Below, one piece after another: positions 10,389 through 19,275 of a DNA stretch of 64,000 nucleotides. The stretch covers positions 441,501 to 505,500 of the forward strand of contig NZ_CP130565.1 of the NCBI RefSeq assembly GCF_030534335.1, given 5' to 3'. The translations under genes were made by a program, and so were the position numbers. The stretch comes from Marivirga harenae (GTDB lineage: Bacteria; Bacteroidota; Bacteroidia; Cytophagales; Cyclobacteriaceae). Every line of letters starts with the position of its first letter. Positions within the stretch are counted from its first letter, which is position 1. The notes below the pieces were generated by a model. The model was not told the origin of the DNA. It searched no databases and worked only from the letters and a program-made list of their open reading frames with translations.

Positions 10389-10436
10389 AGCCTGTGTCTT
10401 CACAGGCTTTTTCTGGTTTGTGAAGACACAAACCAG
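10389..10436. repeat. Two adjacent hairpins with complementary loops upstream of ilvE
   Basis: AAGCCTGTG-TCTT-CACAGGCTT (10389-10410) and CTGGTTTGTG-AAGA-CACAAACCAG (10413-10436) are two near-perfect hairpins. The 12-nt stretches TGTGTCTTCACA and TGTGAAGACACA, one in each hairpin, are exact reverse complements, so the pair could refold into one long helix. They lie in the 5' part of the ilvE transcript after the attenuator. A duplicated mobile hairpin is an alternative explanation. Confidence 0.55.
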
Positions 10437-10456
10437 GGCAAGTTCTTTATAAAGAA

Positions 10457-10486
10457 AAAGCCATCCTGTTTGAGCAAGATGGCTTT
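10457..10486 (-). terminator. Attenuator terminator of the ilv operon
   Basis: On the minus strand AAAGCCATC pairs with GATGGCTTT (9 bp, 12-nt loop) and is followed by TTCTTTAT, giving a U-rich tail. The upstream arm (10474-10486) can instead pair with 10507-10520, which overlaps the end of the leader peptide: GCAAGATG, a bulged A and GCTTT against AAAGCCATCTTGC, 13 bp. Terminator and antiterminator are therefore mutually exclusive, as in classical amino acid attenuators. Confidence 0.8.
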
Positions 10487-10511
10487 CTATCTTTTCAATT
10501 TAGATAAAAGC

Positions 10512-10583
10512 TCATCTTGCCATTTTGAAAAAAATGACGCTGATGGTAATAATGACAATATTTATGATTTCGAATTCTCTCAT
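10512..10583 (-). CDS. Ile/Val-rich leader peptide of the ilv attenuator
   Basis: This 23-codon frame starts with an ATG overlapping the leuB stop (TAATG) and ends with a TGA inside the 5' arm of the antiterminator. It contains the run IINIVIITISVI, with seven Ile and two Val codons in 12 positions, the codon bias expected of an ilv leader. Stalling at these codons would free 10507-10520 to form the antiterminator. A ribosome reaching the TGA would cover that arm and allow termination. The ATG-stop overlap suggests coupling to leuB translation. Confidence 0.8.
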   Translation of the reverse strand: MREFEIINIVIITISVIFFKMAR

Positions 10584-11665
10584 TACGCATTAACTGTTAC
10601 CAGCTTTTTAATTTGTTTTACCACAAAATCACCTACTTCTTGGGTGCTCTTTGGATTTTCCTTTTGGATGTCTTCAGTAGCATATCCTTCTTCCAGCGAT
10701 TTAGCAACCGATTCTTTAATAGCATTACTTTCTTCAAACATCTCAAAAGCATATTCCAGCAACATAGCTGCAGACAATATGGCACCCAATGGATTTGCAA
10801 TTCCTTTTCCTGCTGCTTGCGGATAAGAACCATGAATAGGTTCGAACAAGCTGCTTTTCGTTCCTAAAGAAGCAGATGGTAATAAGCCCAAAGAACCTGA
10901 AATAACAGATGCTTCATCGGTAATAATATCTCCGAACATATTTTCTGTTAACACTACATCAAAATCTTTAGGATTCTGAATAATTTTCATGGCTGCGTTG
11001 TCCACAAACATAAAGTCTAAATCAACTGATGGATATTGTGTTGCTAGTTCTTTAACTGTTTCCCTCCAAAGACGAGAAGTAGCCAAAACATTAGCTTTAT
11101 CAACCAATGTGACTTTTTTTCTTCTATTTTCTGCAGCCTTAAAAGCCAAATGCGCAATTCTTTCAATTTCAGTTTTGGAATAAACACAAGAATCGAAAGC
11201 AGTATTTCCATCTTCGGAACGTCCTCTTGGCTCACCAAAGTAAATCCCACCCGTTAATTCTCTAAAAACCACGAAGTCAGTTCCTTCAATGATATGTTCT
11301 TTCAAAGGAGATATGGGTAATAAGGCATCATAACTACTAACTGGACGGACATTAGCAAAAAGACCTAAGTTTTTGCGCATTTTCAAAAGACCTTGCTCCG
11401 GACGCACTTTTGAGTGAGGGTCATCATCATATTTCGGATCACCAATAGCACCAAATAAAATAGCATCCGCTGACTTACAACTCTCTTCCGTTGCTTCCGG
11501 AAAAGGACTTCCTGTAGCATCAATTGCTGCAGCTCCAATTAGGGCTTCGCTATATTCAAATTGATGACCAAAAGCTTCTGCTATCGCATCCAGGCTTTTT
11601 ACTGCCTCAGCTGTCACTTCAGGACCAATTCCGTCTCCGGCTAAAATTGCAATTTTCTTGTTCAT
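10583..11665 (-). CDS. leuB: 3-isopropylmalate dehydrogenase
   Basis: This NAD-dependent oxidative decarboxylase belongs to leucine synthesis. The 360-residue length matches the bacterial enzyme. Visible motifs are the N-terminal AGDGIGPEV, the substrate-binding arginines in RPEQGLLKMRKNLGLFANVRP (split around residues 88-108), the catalytic Tyr/Lys region VVFRELTGGIYFG and LVDKANVL, and the adenosine-binding end EPIHGSYPQAAGKGIANP. It lies 13 bp after leuD. Its stop codon overlaps the ATG of the leader peptide. Confidence 0.95.
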   Translation of the reverse strand: MNKKIAILAGDGIGPEVTAEAVKSLDAIAEAFGHQFEYSEALIGAAAIDATGSPFPEATEESCKSADAILFGAIGDPKYDDDPHSKVRPEQGLLKMRKNLGLFANVRPVSSYDALLPISPLKEHIIEGTDFVVFRELTGGIYFGEPRGRSEDGNTAFDSCVYSKTEIERIAHLAFKAAENRRKKVTLVDKANVLATSRLWRETVKELATQYPSVDLDFMFVDNAAMKIIQNPKDFDVVLTENMFGDIITDEASVISGSLGLLPSASLGTKSSLFEPIHGSYPQAAGKGIANPLGAILSAAMLLEYAFEMFEESNAIKESVAKSLEEGYATEDIQKENPKSTQEVGDFVVKQIKKLVTVNA

Positions 11666-11678
11666 GCTTTTACTAATT

Positions 11679-12266
11679 TTAAGCTATTGATTGCTCGTAA
11701 GCTTCAATTTCATTCTTTTTATTCAATAGAAAATCTATATCATCAAAGCCATTTTGTAGGCAATATTTTTTGTAGGAATTGATTTCAAAGCTCTCTGTTA
11801 ATGATGAACCCACTAAGCTAATTTCTTGCTCATTTAAATCAATTTGCAATTTGGCTTCTGCTCTATTTTTTAGAATTTGAAAGACTTGCGCTAAGAAATC
11901 GTCTGTCACTTGAACTGGCAAAAGACCATTATTCAGTGCATTATTTTTAAAAATATCAGCAAAAAAGCTAGATACCACTGCTTTAAATCCATAATCCACT
12001 AGTGCCCAAGCTGCATGTTCCCTGCTGGATCCACAACCGAAGTTCCTTCCTGCCACCAGAATTTCCCCTTTATTACCTTCCTGATTCAATACAAATTCAG
12101 GATTGGGCGAACCATCTTCTAAATACCGCCAGTCGCGGAAGAGGTTCTCACCGAACCCTTCGCGGCTGACGGATTTCAGGAAACGAGCGGGAATAATCTG
12201 GTCGGTATCTACATCCTCAAAAGGAAGCAATACCGCACGACTATTTAATGTGTTGAACTTTTCCAT
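11679..12266 (-). CDS. leuD: 3-isopropylmalate dehydratase small subunit
   Basis: This is the swivel-domain subunit of isopropylmalate isomerase. The 195-residue protein carries [14 protein letters not shown] near 18-31 and the diagnostic [17 protein letters not shown] near 73-89. It follows leuC with only 6 bp between genes, so the two subunits are co-produced. Confidence 0.95.
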   Translation of the reverse strand: MEKFNTLNSRAVLLPFEDVDTDQIIPARFLKSVSREGFGENLFRDWRYLEDGSPNPEFVLNQEGNKGEILVAGRNFGCGSSREHAAWALVDYGFKAVVSSFFADIFKNNALNNGLLPVQVTDDFLAQVFQILKNRAEAKLQIDLNEQEISLVGSSLTESFEINSYKKYCLQNGFDDIDFLLNKKNEIEAYEQSIA

Positions 12267-12272
12267 AATCTG

Positions 12273-13676
12273 TTATGCTTCTATTTTCAATAATTCTCTC
12301 ACATCCGAAATTTTACCTGAAAGTGCAGCTGCGGCTGCAGTCAGTGGACTAGCCAATAGGGTTCTGGCGCCTTGCCCCTGTCTCCCTTCAAAATTTCTAT
12401 TCGATGTGCTGACACAATATTTTCCTTTCGGTACTTTATCTTCGTTCATACCTAAGCAAGCAGAGCAACCCGGTTGTCGTAATTCAAAACCTGCCTCCTC
12501 TAATATTTTATCTAAACCTTCGGCTCTGGCTTGTTTCTCAACTTGTCTTGAGCCCGGCACTATCATAGCCTGGACATGATCTGCTTTTTTCTTTCCTTTT
12601 ACTAATTCAGCTACTAAACGCAAATCTTCAATTCTACTGTTGGTGCAGCTTCCGATGAAAACGTAATCCACATGATGACCTAGTAACTGCTTTCCACCTT
12701 CCAAATCCATGTATTTCAGTGATTTTTCAAGACCGGAAGTGGTTTTTCCATTTGGAAGTGGAATATCATTGGTGATGCCAATTCCCATTCCTGGATTAGT
12801 GCCATAGGTGATCATTGGCTCTATGTCTTCTGCCTTGAAATAATATTCTAGATCAAATTGAGCGTCTTTGTCAGATTTCAATTCTTTCCATTCGGCTACT
12901 TTTCTCTTCCATTTTTCACCTTTAGCCGTAAAGGGTTTTGATTTTAGGTACTCAAAAGTAGTTTCATCGGGAGCAATTAGGCCTCCTCTGGCACCCATTT
13001 CGATACTCATATTGCAAATCGTCATGCGGGCTTCCATTGATAGTTTTTCAATGGTAGAACCACAAAATTCAATAAAATGACCTGTTCCTCCTGCTGCAGT
13101 GAGTTGTGAGATGATATGTAAAACGATATCTTTTGAAACTACCCCGGGATTCAGCTGACCGTCTACTTGAATTTTTAATGTTTTAGGCTTTTTCTGCAGT
13201 ACGCACTGGGTCGCCATCACTTGTTCTACTTCACTGGTTCCAATTCCGAAGGCTATATTTCCGAAAGCACCATGAGTAGAAGTATGGCTATCTCCGCAAA
13301 CTATGGTCATGCCCGGCTGAGTTATACCCAATTCAGGGCCTATCACATGCACTATCCCTTGATAGGGATGACCTAAACCGTATAATTCCACCCCGAATTC
13401 ATCACAATTTTTGATTAATGTTTCCACTTGATGACGGGATAGTGCATCTTTGATAGGTAAATGTTGATTTTCTGTTGGTACATTATGATCTGCAGTTGCA
13501 ATGGTTTGCTCAGGTCTAAAAACAGGAATGCCCCTTTCTTTCAAACCTGCAAAAGCCTGCGGACTGGTCACTTCATGGATAAAATGCCTATCAATATACA
13601 GAACTTGTGGCCCATCCTCCACAGAATGCACCACGTGTTTATCCCAAATTTTATCAAATAATGTTTTTGCTGACAT
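12273..13676 (-). CDS. leuC: 3-isopropylmalate dehydratase large subunit
   Basis: This aconitase-family subunit carries the 4Fe-4S cluster. The 467-residue protein shows [15 protein letters not shown]-type sequence near 128-141 and the cluster cysteines in [14 protein letters not shown] (near 345) and [13 protein letters not shown] (near 407-410). The protein ends with the usual [10 protein letters not shown] segment. It lies 15 bp downstream of leuA and 6 bp upstream of leuD. Confidence 0.95.
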   Translation of the reverse strand: MSAKTLFDKIWDKHVVHSVEDGPQVLYIDRHFIHEVTSPQAFAGLKERGIPVFRPEQTIATADHNVPTENQHLPIKDALSRHQVETLIKNCDEFGVELYGLGHPYQGIVHVIGPELGITQPGMTIVCGDSHTSTHGAFGNIAFGIGTSEVEQVMATQCVLQKKPKTLKIQVDGQLNPGVVSKDIVLHIISQLTAAGGTGHFIEFCGSTIEKLSMEARMTICNMSIEMGARGGLIAPDETTFEYLKSKPFTAKGEKWKRKVAEWKELKSDKDAQFDLEYYFKAEDIEPMITYGTNPGMGIGITNDIPLPNGKTTSGLEKSLKYMDLEGGKQLLGHHVDYVFIGSCTNSRIEDLRLVAELVKGKKKADHVQAMIVPGSRQVEKQARAEGLDKILEEAGFELRQPGCSACLGMNEDKVPKGKYCVSTSNRNFEGRQGQGARTLLASPLTAAAAALSGKISDVRELLKIEA

Positions 13677-13691
13677 TGCTTTAGCTGAAAT

Positions 13692-14852
13692 TTATTTTAC
13701 TACCACTTGGTGGTCTTTTACTAAATGTTTTAAATCTTTATCCTCTACTACATTGATGCGATCTGCTAATTCACAAAATTGCTGATAAGTCTCTTCTAAT
13801 TCTTCCTTTCCTAAATGCACACCCAACTCAATTAATCTGAAATTCAATGCTGCTCTTCCGCTTCTTGCCGTCAGAATGATGCTTGATTTATTGACTCCAA
13901 CTTCATAAGGGTCTATGATTTCATAATTGTCACGGTTTTTAATTACTCCATCCTGATGAATACCCGAAGAATGAGAAAAGGCATTTGATCCCACTACTGC
14001 TTTATTAGCTTGTACAGGCATACACATAGTTTCTGCGACCATCTGACTTATTGGAAACAGCAATTGTGTATTAATCCCAGTATCCAAAGCCAGTTCAGGA
14101 TGCTTTTTCATGACCATGACGACTTCCTCCAAAGAAGTATTCCCTGCTCTTTCACCAATTCCATTAATAGTACATTCGATTTGACCAGCACCATTTTTGA
14201 TGGCTGCAATGCTATTAGCTGTTGCCAAGCCCAAGTCATTATGACAATGAGCAGAAATAGTAGCATTTTCAATACCGTGGACATTATCTATCAAGTACTT
14301 GATTTTTGCTCCATATTCTTCTGGAAGGCAAAAACCCGTAGTGTCAGGAATATTAACCACTTTTGCTCCAGCTGCTACAGCAACTTCTATTACCTGAGCT
14401 AAAAACTCATTAGAAGTTCTTCCAGCATCTTCGGCATAGAATTCGACTTCATCAACAAAAGAACGGGCGTGAGTTACGCATTCGTGCGCCTTCTCTAGCA
14501 CTTGCTCTCTTGTAAAATTTAGTTTTGTAAATACATGTTGGTCGGAAGTTCCCAAACCTGTATGGATTCGTGGTCGTGTTGCTCCTTCCAAAGCGCGAGC
14601 AGCAGTTTCAATATCATTTTTTACAGCACGTGATAATGCGCAAATCGAAGAGTTTTTGATTTCTTTGGCTAAGAGACGAACTGACTCAAAGTCTCCGGGT
14701 GAAGATATGGGGAAGCCAGATTCTATAACATCCACTCCTAGTGCCTCTAATTCTTTGGCAATCTTAAGCTTTTGATGCTTAGTTAAGCCACAACCGGGCA
14801 CCTGTTCACCGTCTCTCAAGGTCGTATCAAAAATTGCTATCCTACGTGCCAT
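13692..14852 (-). CDS. leuA: 2-isopropylmalate synthase, short form
   Basis: The enzyme condenses 2-oxoisovalerate with acetyl-CoA. The 386-residue protein has the DRE-TIM barrel signature [12 protein letters not shown] (9-20), the metal-binding histidines in [12 protein letters not shown] (near 200) and the [14 protein letters not shown] segment. It ends after the linker subdomains and lacks the roughly 120-residue C-terminal LeuA dimer domain that binds leucine in the 510-residue enzymes. Homocitrate or citramalate synthase is an alternative by family, but position in front of leuCDB makes LeuA much more likely. Confidence 0.9.
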   Translation of the reverse strand: MARRIAIFDTTLRDGEQVPGCGLTKHQKLKIAKELEALGVDVIESGFPISSPGDFESVRLLAKEIKNSSICALSRAVKNDIETAARALEGATRPRIHTGLGTSDQHVFTKLNFTREQVLEKAHECVTHARSFVDEVEFYAEDAGRTSNEFLAQVIEVAVAAGAKVVNIPDTTGFCLPEEYGAKIKYLIDNVHGIENATISAHCHNDLGLATANSIAAIKNGAGQIECTINGIGERAGNTSLEEVVMVMKKHPELALDTGINTQLLFPISQMVAETMCMPVQANKAVVGSNAFSHSSGIHQDGVIKNRDNYEIIDPYEVGVNKSSIILTARSGRAALNFRLIELGVHLGKEELEETYQQFCELADRINVVEDKDLKHLVKDHQVVVK

Positions 14853-14957
14853 AAATGATTATCTGTTTAGTGATTTTATGTTTTTGATGGAACTAAGGTA
14901 GGAGGATGCAAAAACTCCTGTAATGCCAATTATTTTTGTAATTACGATTTCTATTGA

Positions 14958-14973
14958 TCACATTTATATGTGA
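14958..14973. promoter_or_regulatory. Perfect dyad between divergent leuA and the 512-residue gene
   Basis: TCACAT-TTAT-ATGTGA is a perfect 16-bp palindrome roughly midway in the 160-bp divergent intergenic region. It lies 105 bp upstream of leuA and 40 bp upstream of the gene at 15013. An operator is possible. The half-site order is opposite to the usual CRP box, so no regulator is assigned. Confidence 0.35.
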
Positions 14974-15012
14974 AAAACGCTTTTCATTATTATTTGACAA
15001 CCTATAATTACG

Positions 15013-16551
15013 ATGGCTAAGCACTCATCTGACTATTTATTTGACCTAATTAAATCTCTCAGCCGGAGTGAAAAGCGATATTTCCGATTGCTTTCCCAGC
15101 AGCAGAATGAGTCAAAGTCTAAATACATGCAGCTTTTTGACTTCTTAGATCAAATAGAGAATGCTTCTGATGTAGAAGAAATCACTTTCATAAAAGCTTC
15201 CCAGATTTCGAATATGAAGGCGCACTTAACTCAGAAAATATTACAGTCACTGAGGCAGTTTGAGAGTGCGAAAAATACTGAAATCCATATTCGAGAGATG
15301 ATTGATTATGTTCAGCTACTTTATAACAGAGGGCTTTTCAGGCAAGCCTTTGATATTTTGAGAAAGGCCTACAAAAAAGTAGCTAAAACTGGGAATCTGG
15401 AATTGAAACTAGAGCTCTTAAAATGGGAGAAGAACTTGCTCAACCAAAGTGTAGGAAGCCAATACAGCCAATCGGTGCAAAGGGTAATTTCCGAAGTGGA
15501 AGATGCCAATAGTAAAATCAATTTGATCAATCAATTCACTAATTTAGCAGTTAAATTGAATGCCATTTATGTAAAAACAGGCTACATCCGTAATGACCAA
15601 CATTTTCAGGAAATCCAAGGATTGTTTTATAAAGGTTTACCCGATCATAACGAAGCAACTTTATCAATTCATGAAAAGCTGAGTCTATATAGATTATATG
15701 TCAATTACTACTACTTCATAGAAGACATGGAGTTGGGTTATCAGTTTGCTTTAAAATGGCTACACCTATATGACCAACATCCCGATCTAAAAAGTAATCA
15801 AATGAATGATTATCTGAGTGCTATCAATCAGGTAATGATAGCAGAGTATAAATTATTTCAGTATCAGAACTTCCTCCAATCACGTCAGCGCTTGCACAAG
15901 TTAAATGAAGAGATGCAGAAATCGGTCAATGAAAATATTCGAAACAGGCTGATCAAATATGTTTACGTGCATGAATTCAATAGAATATTCATGCTGGGAA
16001 AATTCAACTTAGGCGTTAAGCTATTGAAAAAATTGAGCCCTGAATTAGAGGCATTTATTCAGCGTTCAGATGAACACTCTAGGGTAATTCTTTTCTATAA
16101 AATTGCCTGTTTATACTTTGGTGACAGTCAATTTCACAAGGCCCTGGAGTGGTTAAACCGAGTTCAGCAAGATGAAAAAACCGATTTGAGAGAAGATATA
16201 CATTCATTTTCTAGAATCTTAAGTTTGATTGCCCATTATGAACTCGGTAATATGGAGGTAATAGATTACTACATCCGCTCTACTTATCGCTTTCTATTGA
16301 AAAAAGGAGAGCTACATCTTTTTCAGAAGTATATATTGAAATTTTTAAGAAAACTAGCTGGTGAATTTAGAGAAGAAGAGCTGATTCCTGAATTTAAAAA
16401 ACTGCTAAAAAACCTAGAGCCACTTCAAAATATCCGCTATGAAAAAAGATCATTTATCTACTTTGACATTATTGCTTGGTTGGAGAGTAAAATTATGGGG
16501 ATTAGTGTGCAACAGAGGATACAGGAAAGGGCGAGTCAGAAGATGAGATGA
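15013..16551 (+). CDS. Large helical protein of unknown function, TPR-like
   Basis: The 512-residue soluble protein has no signal peptide and no recognised motif. It is almost entirely predicted helix with many paired segments of 30-40 residues containing Tyr, Leu and Ala at TPR-like positions, for example LLYNRGLFRQAFDILRKAY, LYRLYVNYYYFIEDMELGY and YKIACLYFGDSQFHKALEWL. That fits a superhelical scaffold or regulator. It is divergent from leuA across 160 bp. The family is not recognised, and function is not assigned. Confidence 0.75.
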   Translation: MAKHSSDYLFDLIKSLSRSEKRYFRLLSQQQNESKSKYMQLFDFLDQIENASDVEEITFIKASQISNMKAHLTQKILQSLRQFESAKNTEIHIREMIDYVQLLYNRGLFRQAFDILRKAYKKVAKTGNLELKLELLKWEKNLLNQSVGSQYSQSVQRVISEVEDANSKINLINQFTNLAVKLNAIYVKTGYIRNDQHFQEIQGLFYKGLPDHNEATLSIHEKLSLYRLYVNYYYFIEDMELGYQFALKWLHLYDQHPDLKSNQMNDYLSAINQVMIAEYKLFQYQNFLQSRQRLHKLNEEMQKSVNENIRNRLIKYVYVHEFNRIFMLGKFNLGVKLLKKLSPELEAFIQRSDEHSRVILFYKIACLYFGDSQFHKALEWLNRVQQDEKTDLREDIHSFSRILSLIAHYELGNMEVIDYYIRSTYRFLLKKGELHLFQKYILKFLRKLAGEFREEELIPEFKKLLKNLEPLQNIRYEKRSFIYFDIIAWLESKIMGISVQQRIQERASQKMR

Positions 16552-16900
16552 TTTATGGCATGAGTATTTTAGTAATTTTAATATTTATTCTTTAAACCAT
16601 TCTTCCAATCTTTTTTCTTGATAAAAAAGATTCAGAAAATCAAGAAAGTTTAACGCTTCTCCCCTCAAGGCCAACGCTGGCTTGTCTGCACAAGCAGGCC
16701 TGCCTGTGGCAGACAGGCCCGCTAAACTTTCCTCCCACCCGCTTTTCCGAGTCCTCGGAAGTGGTCGGATTAATTCTAATCCACTAAATAAGAATACTCC
16801 AATATATTCCTTTAAAAATTTCAGTAAAAAATAATCTTGATTATTTTATTTGTGTTCTTTGTGACTTTGTGGTTAAAATCAATCAGCCTTTGGCTGTCAA
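16552..16900. repeat. Intergenic dispersed repeat with nested palindromes
   Basis: No gene is seen. Outer arms GAAAGTTTAACG (16644-16655) and CGCTAAACTTTC (16720-16731) enclose CTTGT-CTGC-ACAAG (16681-16694) and GGCCTG...CAGGCC (16697-16719). A further hairpin TTCCGAG-TC-CTCGGAA lies at 16745-16760. The GC content is well above the surroundings. Near 16830-16874 the sequence AATAATCTTGATTATT followed by TTTGTGTTCTTTG resembles the repeat at 3811. These look like small non-coding mobile repeats rather than a regulator. Confidence 0.6.
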
Positions 16901-17107
16901 TCATTCAAACTCATAAAAGTGCTTTTCAAAAGTTTTTCCGCTGTGTTCCCCATCTCTCAACACTTTATAAACCATCCAGATCACAGCTACGGGAGATATA
17001 CTAAAAATAGCCGCTATTAAAGGATAAGGGAAATTAAAAGCTATAGATACTATGTAAAAAAATAGTAGAAAGGTAACGAGGCTTAAAGGAAATATCAATT
17101 TTTTCAT
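16901..17107 (-). CDS. Small two-helix membrane protein
   Basis: The 68-residue protein has two hydrophobic segments, at about 4-24 and 28-48, and a charged soluble tail ending GKTFEKHFYEFE. It lies 31 bp downstream of the truncated haemoglobin gene in the same orientation, so the two are probably co-transcribed. No family is recognised. A role linked to the haemoglobin is only an inference from position. Confidence 0.6.
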   Translation of the reverse strand: MKKLIFPLSLVTFLLFFYIVSIAFNFPYPLIAAIFSISPVAVIWMVYKVLRDGEHSGKTFEKHFYEFE

Positions 17108-17138
17108 ACTTAAACAACTGATATTCAGCCGTAATTGT

Positions 17139-17522
17139 TTAAGTCCTTGCCTGCTCCATTTTAAAAAGCATCAATCTACCGATGGTGGAGGCTCGATTTT
17201 TGGCTTCTTTTGCAATTTCACCCTCAAATAGCTCATCAACGGTGTCAAACCAAAGTTTTAACCATCTGTCGAAATGCTTTTTCGTCAGAGGCTCCTTCTC
17301 ATTTAACGCAAAATGCTTATCCATCGGGTTGCGTTTATATTCGGTAGTTCCCAACAAAACGGATGACCAGAAATCGTACATGATCGGCATGTGTTCAGGG
17401 ACGTTCAGTTTAGCCACATCAGTGAAGATATAACCTATGGTCTCGTCTTTCAATACCTTTTCATAGAAGCTATCGACTAGTAATTGAATGTCTTCTTTTT
17501 GGATAATATCTTTTTTTGGCAT
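17139..17522 (-). CDS. Group III-type truncated haemoglobin
   Basis: The protein is 127 residues from the ATG at 17522; an in-frame GTG at 17561 would add 13 residues. The 2-over-2 globin pattern is visible: a short helix A/B with LLVDSFYEKVLKDETIGYIF, then VPEHMPIMYDFWSSVLLGT, and the proximal histidine probably in PLTKKHFDRWLKLWFDTVD. HFDRWL followed by a C-terminal KNRASTIGRLM helix is typical of the group III set. Such proteins bind O2, NO or peroxide-type ligands. It is adjacent to hemN, an oxygen-independent haem biosynthesis gene. Confidence 0.85.
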   Translation of the reverse strand: MPKKDIIQKEDIQLLVDSFYEKVLKDETIGYIFTDVAKLNVPEHMPIMYDFWSSVLLGTTEYKRNPMDKHFALNEKEPLTKKHFDRWLKLWFDTVDELFEGEIAKEAKNRASTIGRLMLFKMEQART

Positions 17523-17561
17523 AGGATCCTTTTTGTGTTTAGACGGACAAAATTGTGTCAC

Positions 17562-17867
17562 AGTTTTTGATATTTTAATAATTTATTCAATGTGAAAACA
17601 TTCAGTTCTTCCTAGACAAAAAATCCGTGCGTCATCCTCGCGAAGGCGGGAATCTACTGATTTTAATCTTGATTAAAATACCTAAAAAAAAGCCTGAGTC
17701 ATCTATTTCAGTTACAGATTATAGATTATTATCTTCTTTGACAATACTATTGAAACTTCGTTTCAATAATACATGATCCCTGCCTGCGCAGGGATGAAGC
17801 ACAGGAGAATGTTTGAATATAAGCAATCCAAGTATCTGCTTTATTCTAACCTCGTATCTAAACAAAA
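17562..17867. repeat. Intergenic REP-like hairpins between hemN and the globin gene
   Basis: No gene is seen. TATTGAAAC-TTC-GTTTCAATA (17748-17768) is a perfect 9-bp hairpin, and ATCCCTGC-CTGC-GCAGGGAT (17776-17795) is a GC-rich hairpin. A segment GTCATCCTCGCGAAGGCGGG near 17631-17650 has the look of common dispersed GTCATTCCCGCGAAGGCGGG-type repeats. They may separate the hemN transcript from the globin gene. Confidence 0.55.
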
Positions 17868-19220
17868 TCAAATACTCTGACTAAACTGTGGCTTATCGGA
17901 CCTTTGTTTCAATTTCGGATCAAAGAGACTGCAAACATTTCTGACAAACAGCATTCCTTTTTCCGTTACTTTTAAGAAATAGTCGTCCACCTCTAATAAT
18001 CCATCATTTTGCATTTCCTCTAATTCCAATTTAGCGTCTTCCCATAATTCCATAGAAAAATTATTTATGCTAAAATCAGCTTTTCCATTGCAAATCAGTT
18101 GATTAATCAGTCTGGCTGAGGTCTTTTCTTCATTGGTTAAATAATGTCCAATAATTAAAGGGAGTTCCTTCTTTAAAACTGCGGTTTGATACCTTTCAAC
18201 TACTTTCTCATTTTGAACAAATGCTGTACCTGTGCAACTGATAGCTGAGCATCCCAATCCAATCATCATTTGATTTTGATCAGTTGTATAACCCATAAAA
18301 TTCCGGTTCAAATAACCATCTTCTTTTGCGATTGTCAATTCATCTTCAGGCAAAGCGTAATGATCCATTCCTATATTTATGTACCCCATTTCATTCAGCA
18401 TAGCCTTTGCTCGAAGATACATCGCTAACTTCTCCTCTGGCTTTGGCAAATCCTCATCTCCATAGCCTCTTTGGGCTTTACTTTTCCACGGCACATGAGC
18501 GTAGCTATACAATGCGATTCGCTCAGGTTTAAATTCTTTGACTTTTTCAATATTTTCTTCAATATTTTCTAAAGTCTGAAAAGGCAAACCATAAATTAAA
18601 TCATAATTGACGGAATCAAAGCCAAGTTCTCTCGCCCATTGAGTACTTTTCCTAACATTTTCAATAGGTTGTATTCGATGGATGGCTTTTTGCACCTTTA
18701 AATTAAAGTCCTGCACCCCATATGAAACCCGATCAAATCCCAAATCAGTCAAAGTTTTCAGTTGTTCATAAGTGGTATTATTCGGATGACCTTCAAAACT
18801 AAATGCCTTTTGAGGATGTATTTCAGATGTTCCTAAGATCGAAGCTAACAGCCGATGAAGGTTCTTTGAAGAAAAAAATGTTGGCGTTCCACCACCAAGG
18901 TGTAAGTTTCGAATTACGGGCTTTTCTTCTATAGCATTAATGTAAGTCTTCCATTCTGATAATAATGACTCAATATACTGTTCCTCTACACTATGGTTTT
19001 TAGTGATTCTTTTATTGCATCCACAATAAGTACAAAGGCTTTCACAAAATGGTAAATGAATATAGATACTGAGACTCTTTTCCTGTTGAGAAAAATAGAC
19101 GCTTTTTACTTCCTTTAACCATTCATCCATATTGGGGCTTTTCAATTTCCAATGTGGAACAGTGGGATAACTTGTATATCTGGGAATGGCTTTGTTGTAT
19201 TTAGTGCTTAAACTGCTCAT
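17868..19220 (-). CDS. hemN: Oxygen-independent coproporphyrinogen III oxidase
   Basis: This radical-SAM enzyme decarboxylates coproporphyrinogen III without oxygen. The cluster motif is FCESLCTYCGC (C-x3-C-x2-C-x-C, cysteines near 59, 63, 66 and 68). LHLGGGTPTFFS and the N-terminal YTSYPTVPHW, specific to true HemN rather than HemW, are also present. The C-terminal HemN domain is complete, giving 450 residues. A TTG at 19247 would add nine residues, but the ATG at 19220 leaves a good promoter and leader. Upstream lies a Crp/Fnr-like dyad. Confidence 0.93.
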   Translation of the reverse strand: MSSLSTKYNKAIPRYTSYPTVPHWKLKSPNMDEWLKEVKSVYFSQQEKSLSIYIHLPFCESLCTYCGCNKRITKNHSVEEQYIESLLSEWKTYINAIEEKPVIRNLHLGGGTPTFFSSKNLHRLLASILGTSEIHPQKAFSFEGHPNNTTYEQLKTLTDLGFDRVSYGVQDFNLKVQKAIHRIQPIENVRKSTQWARELGFDSVNYDLIYGLPFQTLENIEENIEKVKEFKPERIALYSYAHVPWKSKAQRGYGDEDLPKPEEKLAMYLRAKAMLNEMGYINIGMDHYALPEDELTIAKEDGYLNRNFMGYTTDQNQMMIGLGCSAISCTGTAFVQNEKVVERYQTAVLKKELPLIIGHYLTNEEKTSARLINQLICNGKADFSINNFSMELWEDAKLELEEMQNDGLLEVDDYFLKVTEKGMLFVRNVCSLFDPKLKQRSDKPQFSQSI

Positions 19221-19244
19221 GAAATCTCTAATTAATTGACTGTA

Positions 19245-19252
19245 CAAAACTA
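19245..19252 (-). promoter_or_regulatory. hemN -7 promoter element
   Basis: Read on the minus strand, the sequence is TAGTTTTG, matching the Bacteroidota -7 consensus TAnnTTTG. It is 25 bp upstream of the chosen ATG. No good -33 element is found at the expected spacing, which fits an activator-dependent promoter. Confidence 0.5.
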
Positions 19253-19275
19253 AAATACAGAGATTTGAGAATTAC

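Noticed and set aside
14859-14954. Ile/Val-rich leader peptide for leuA
   Set aside because: There is no ATG, GTG or TTG start (a TGA lies directly before the frame), and the frame ends 6 bp before leuA with no room for a terminator. Not annotated as a gene; kept only as a low-interest finding.
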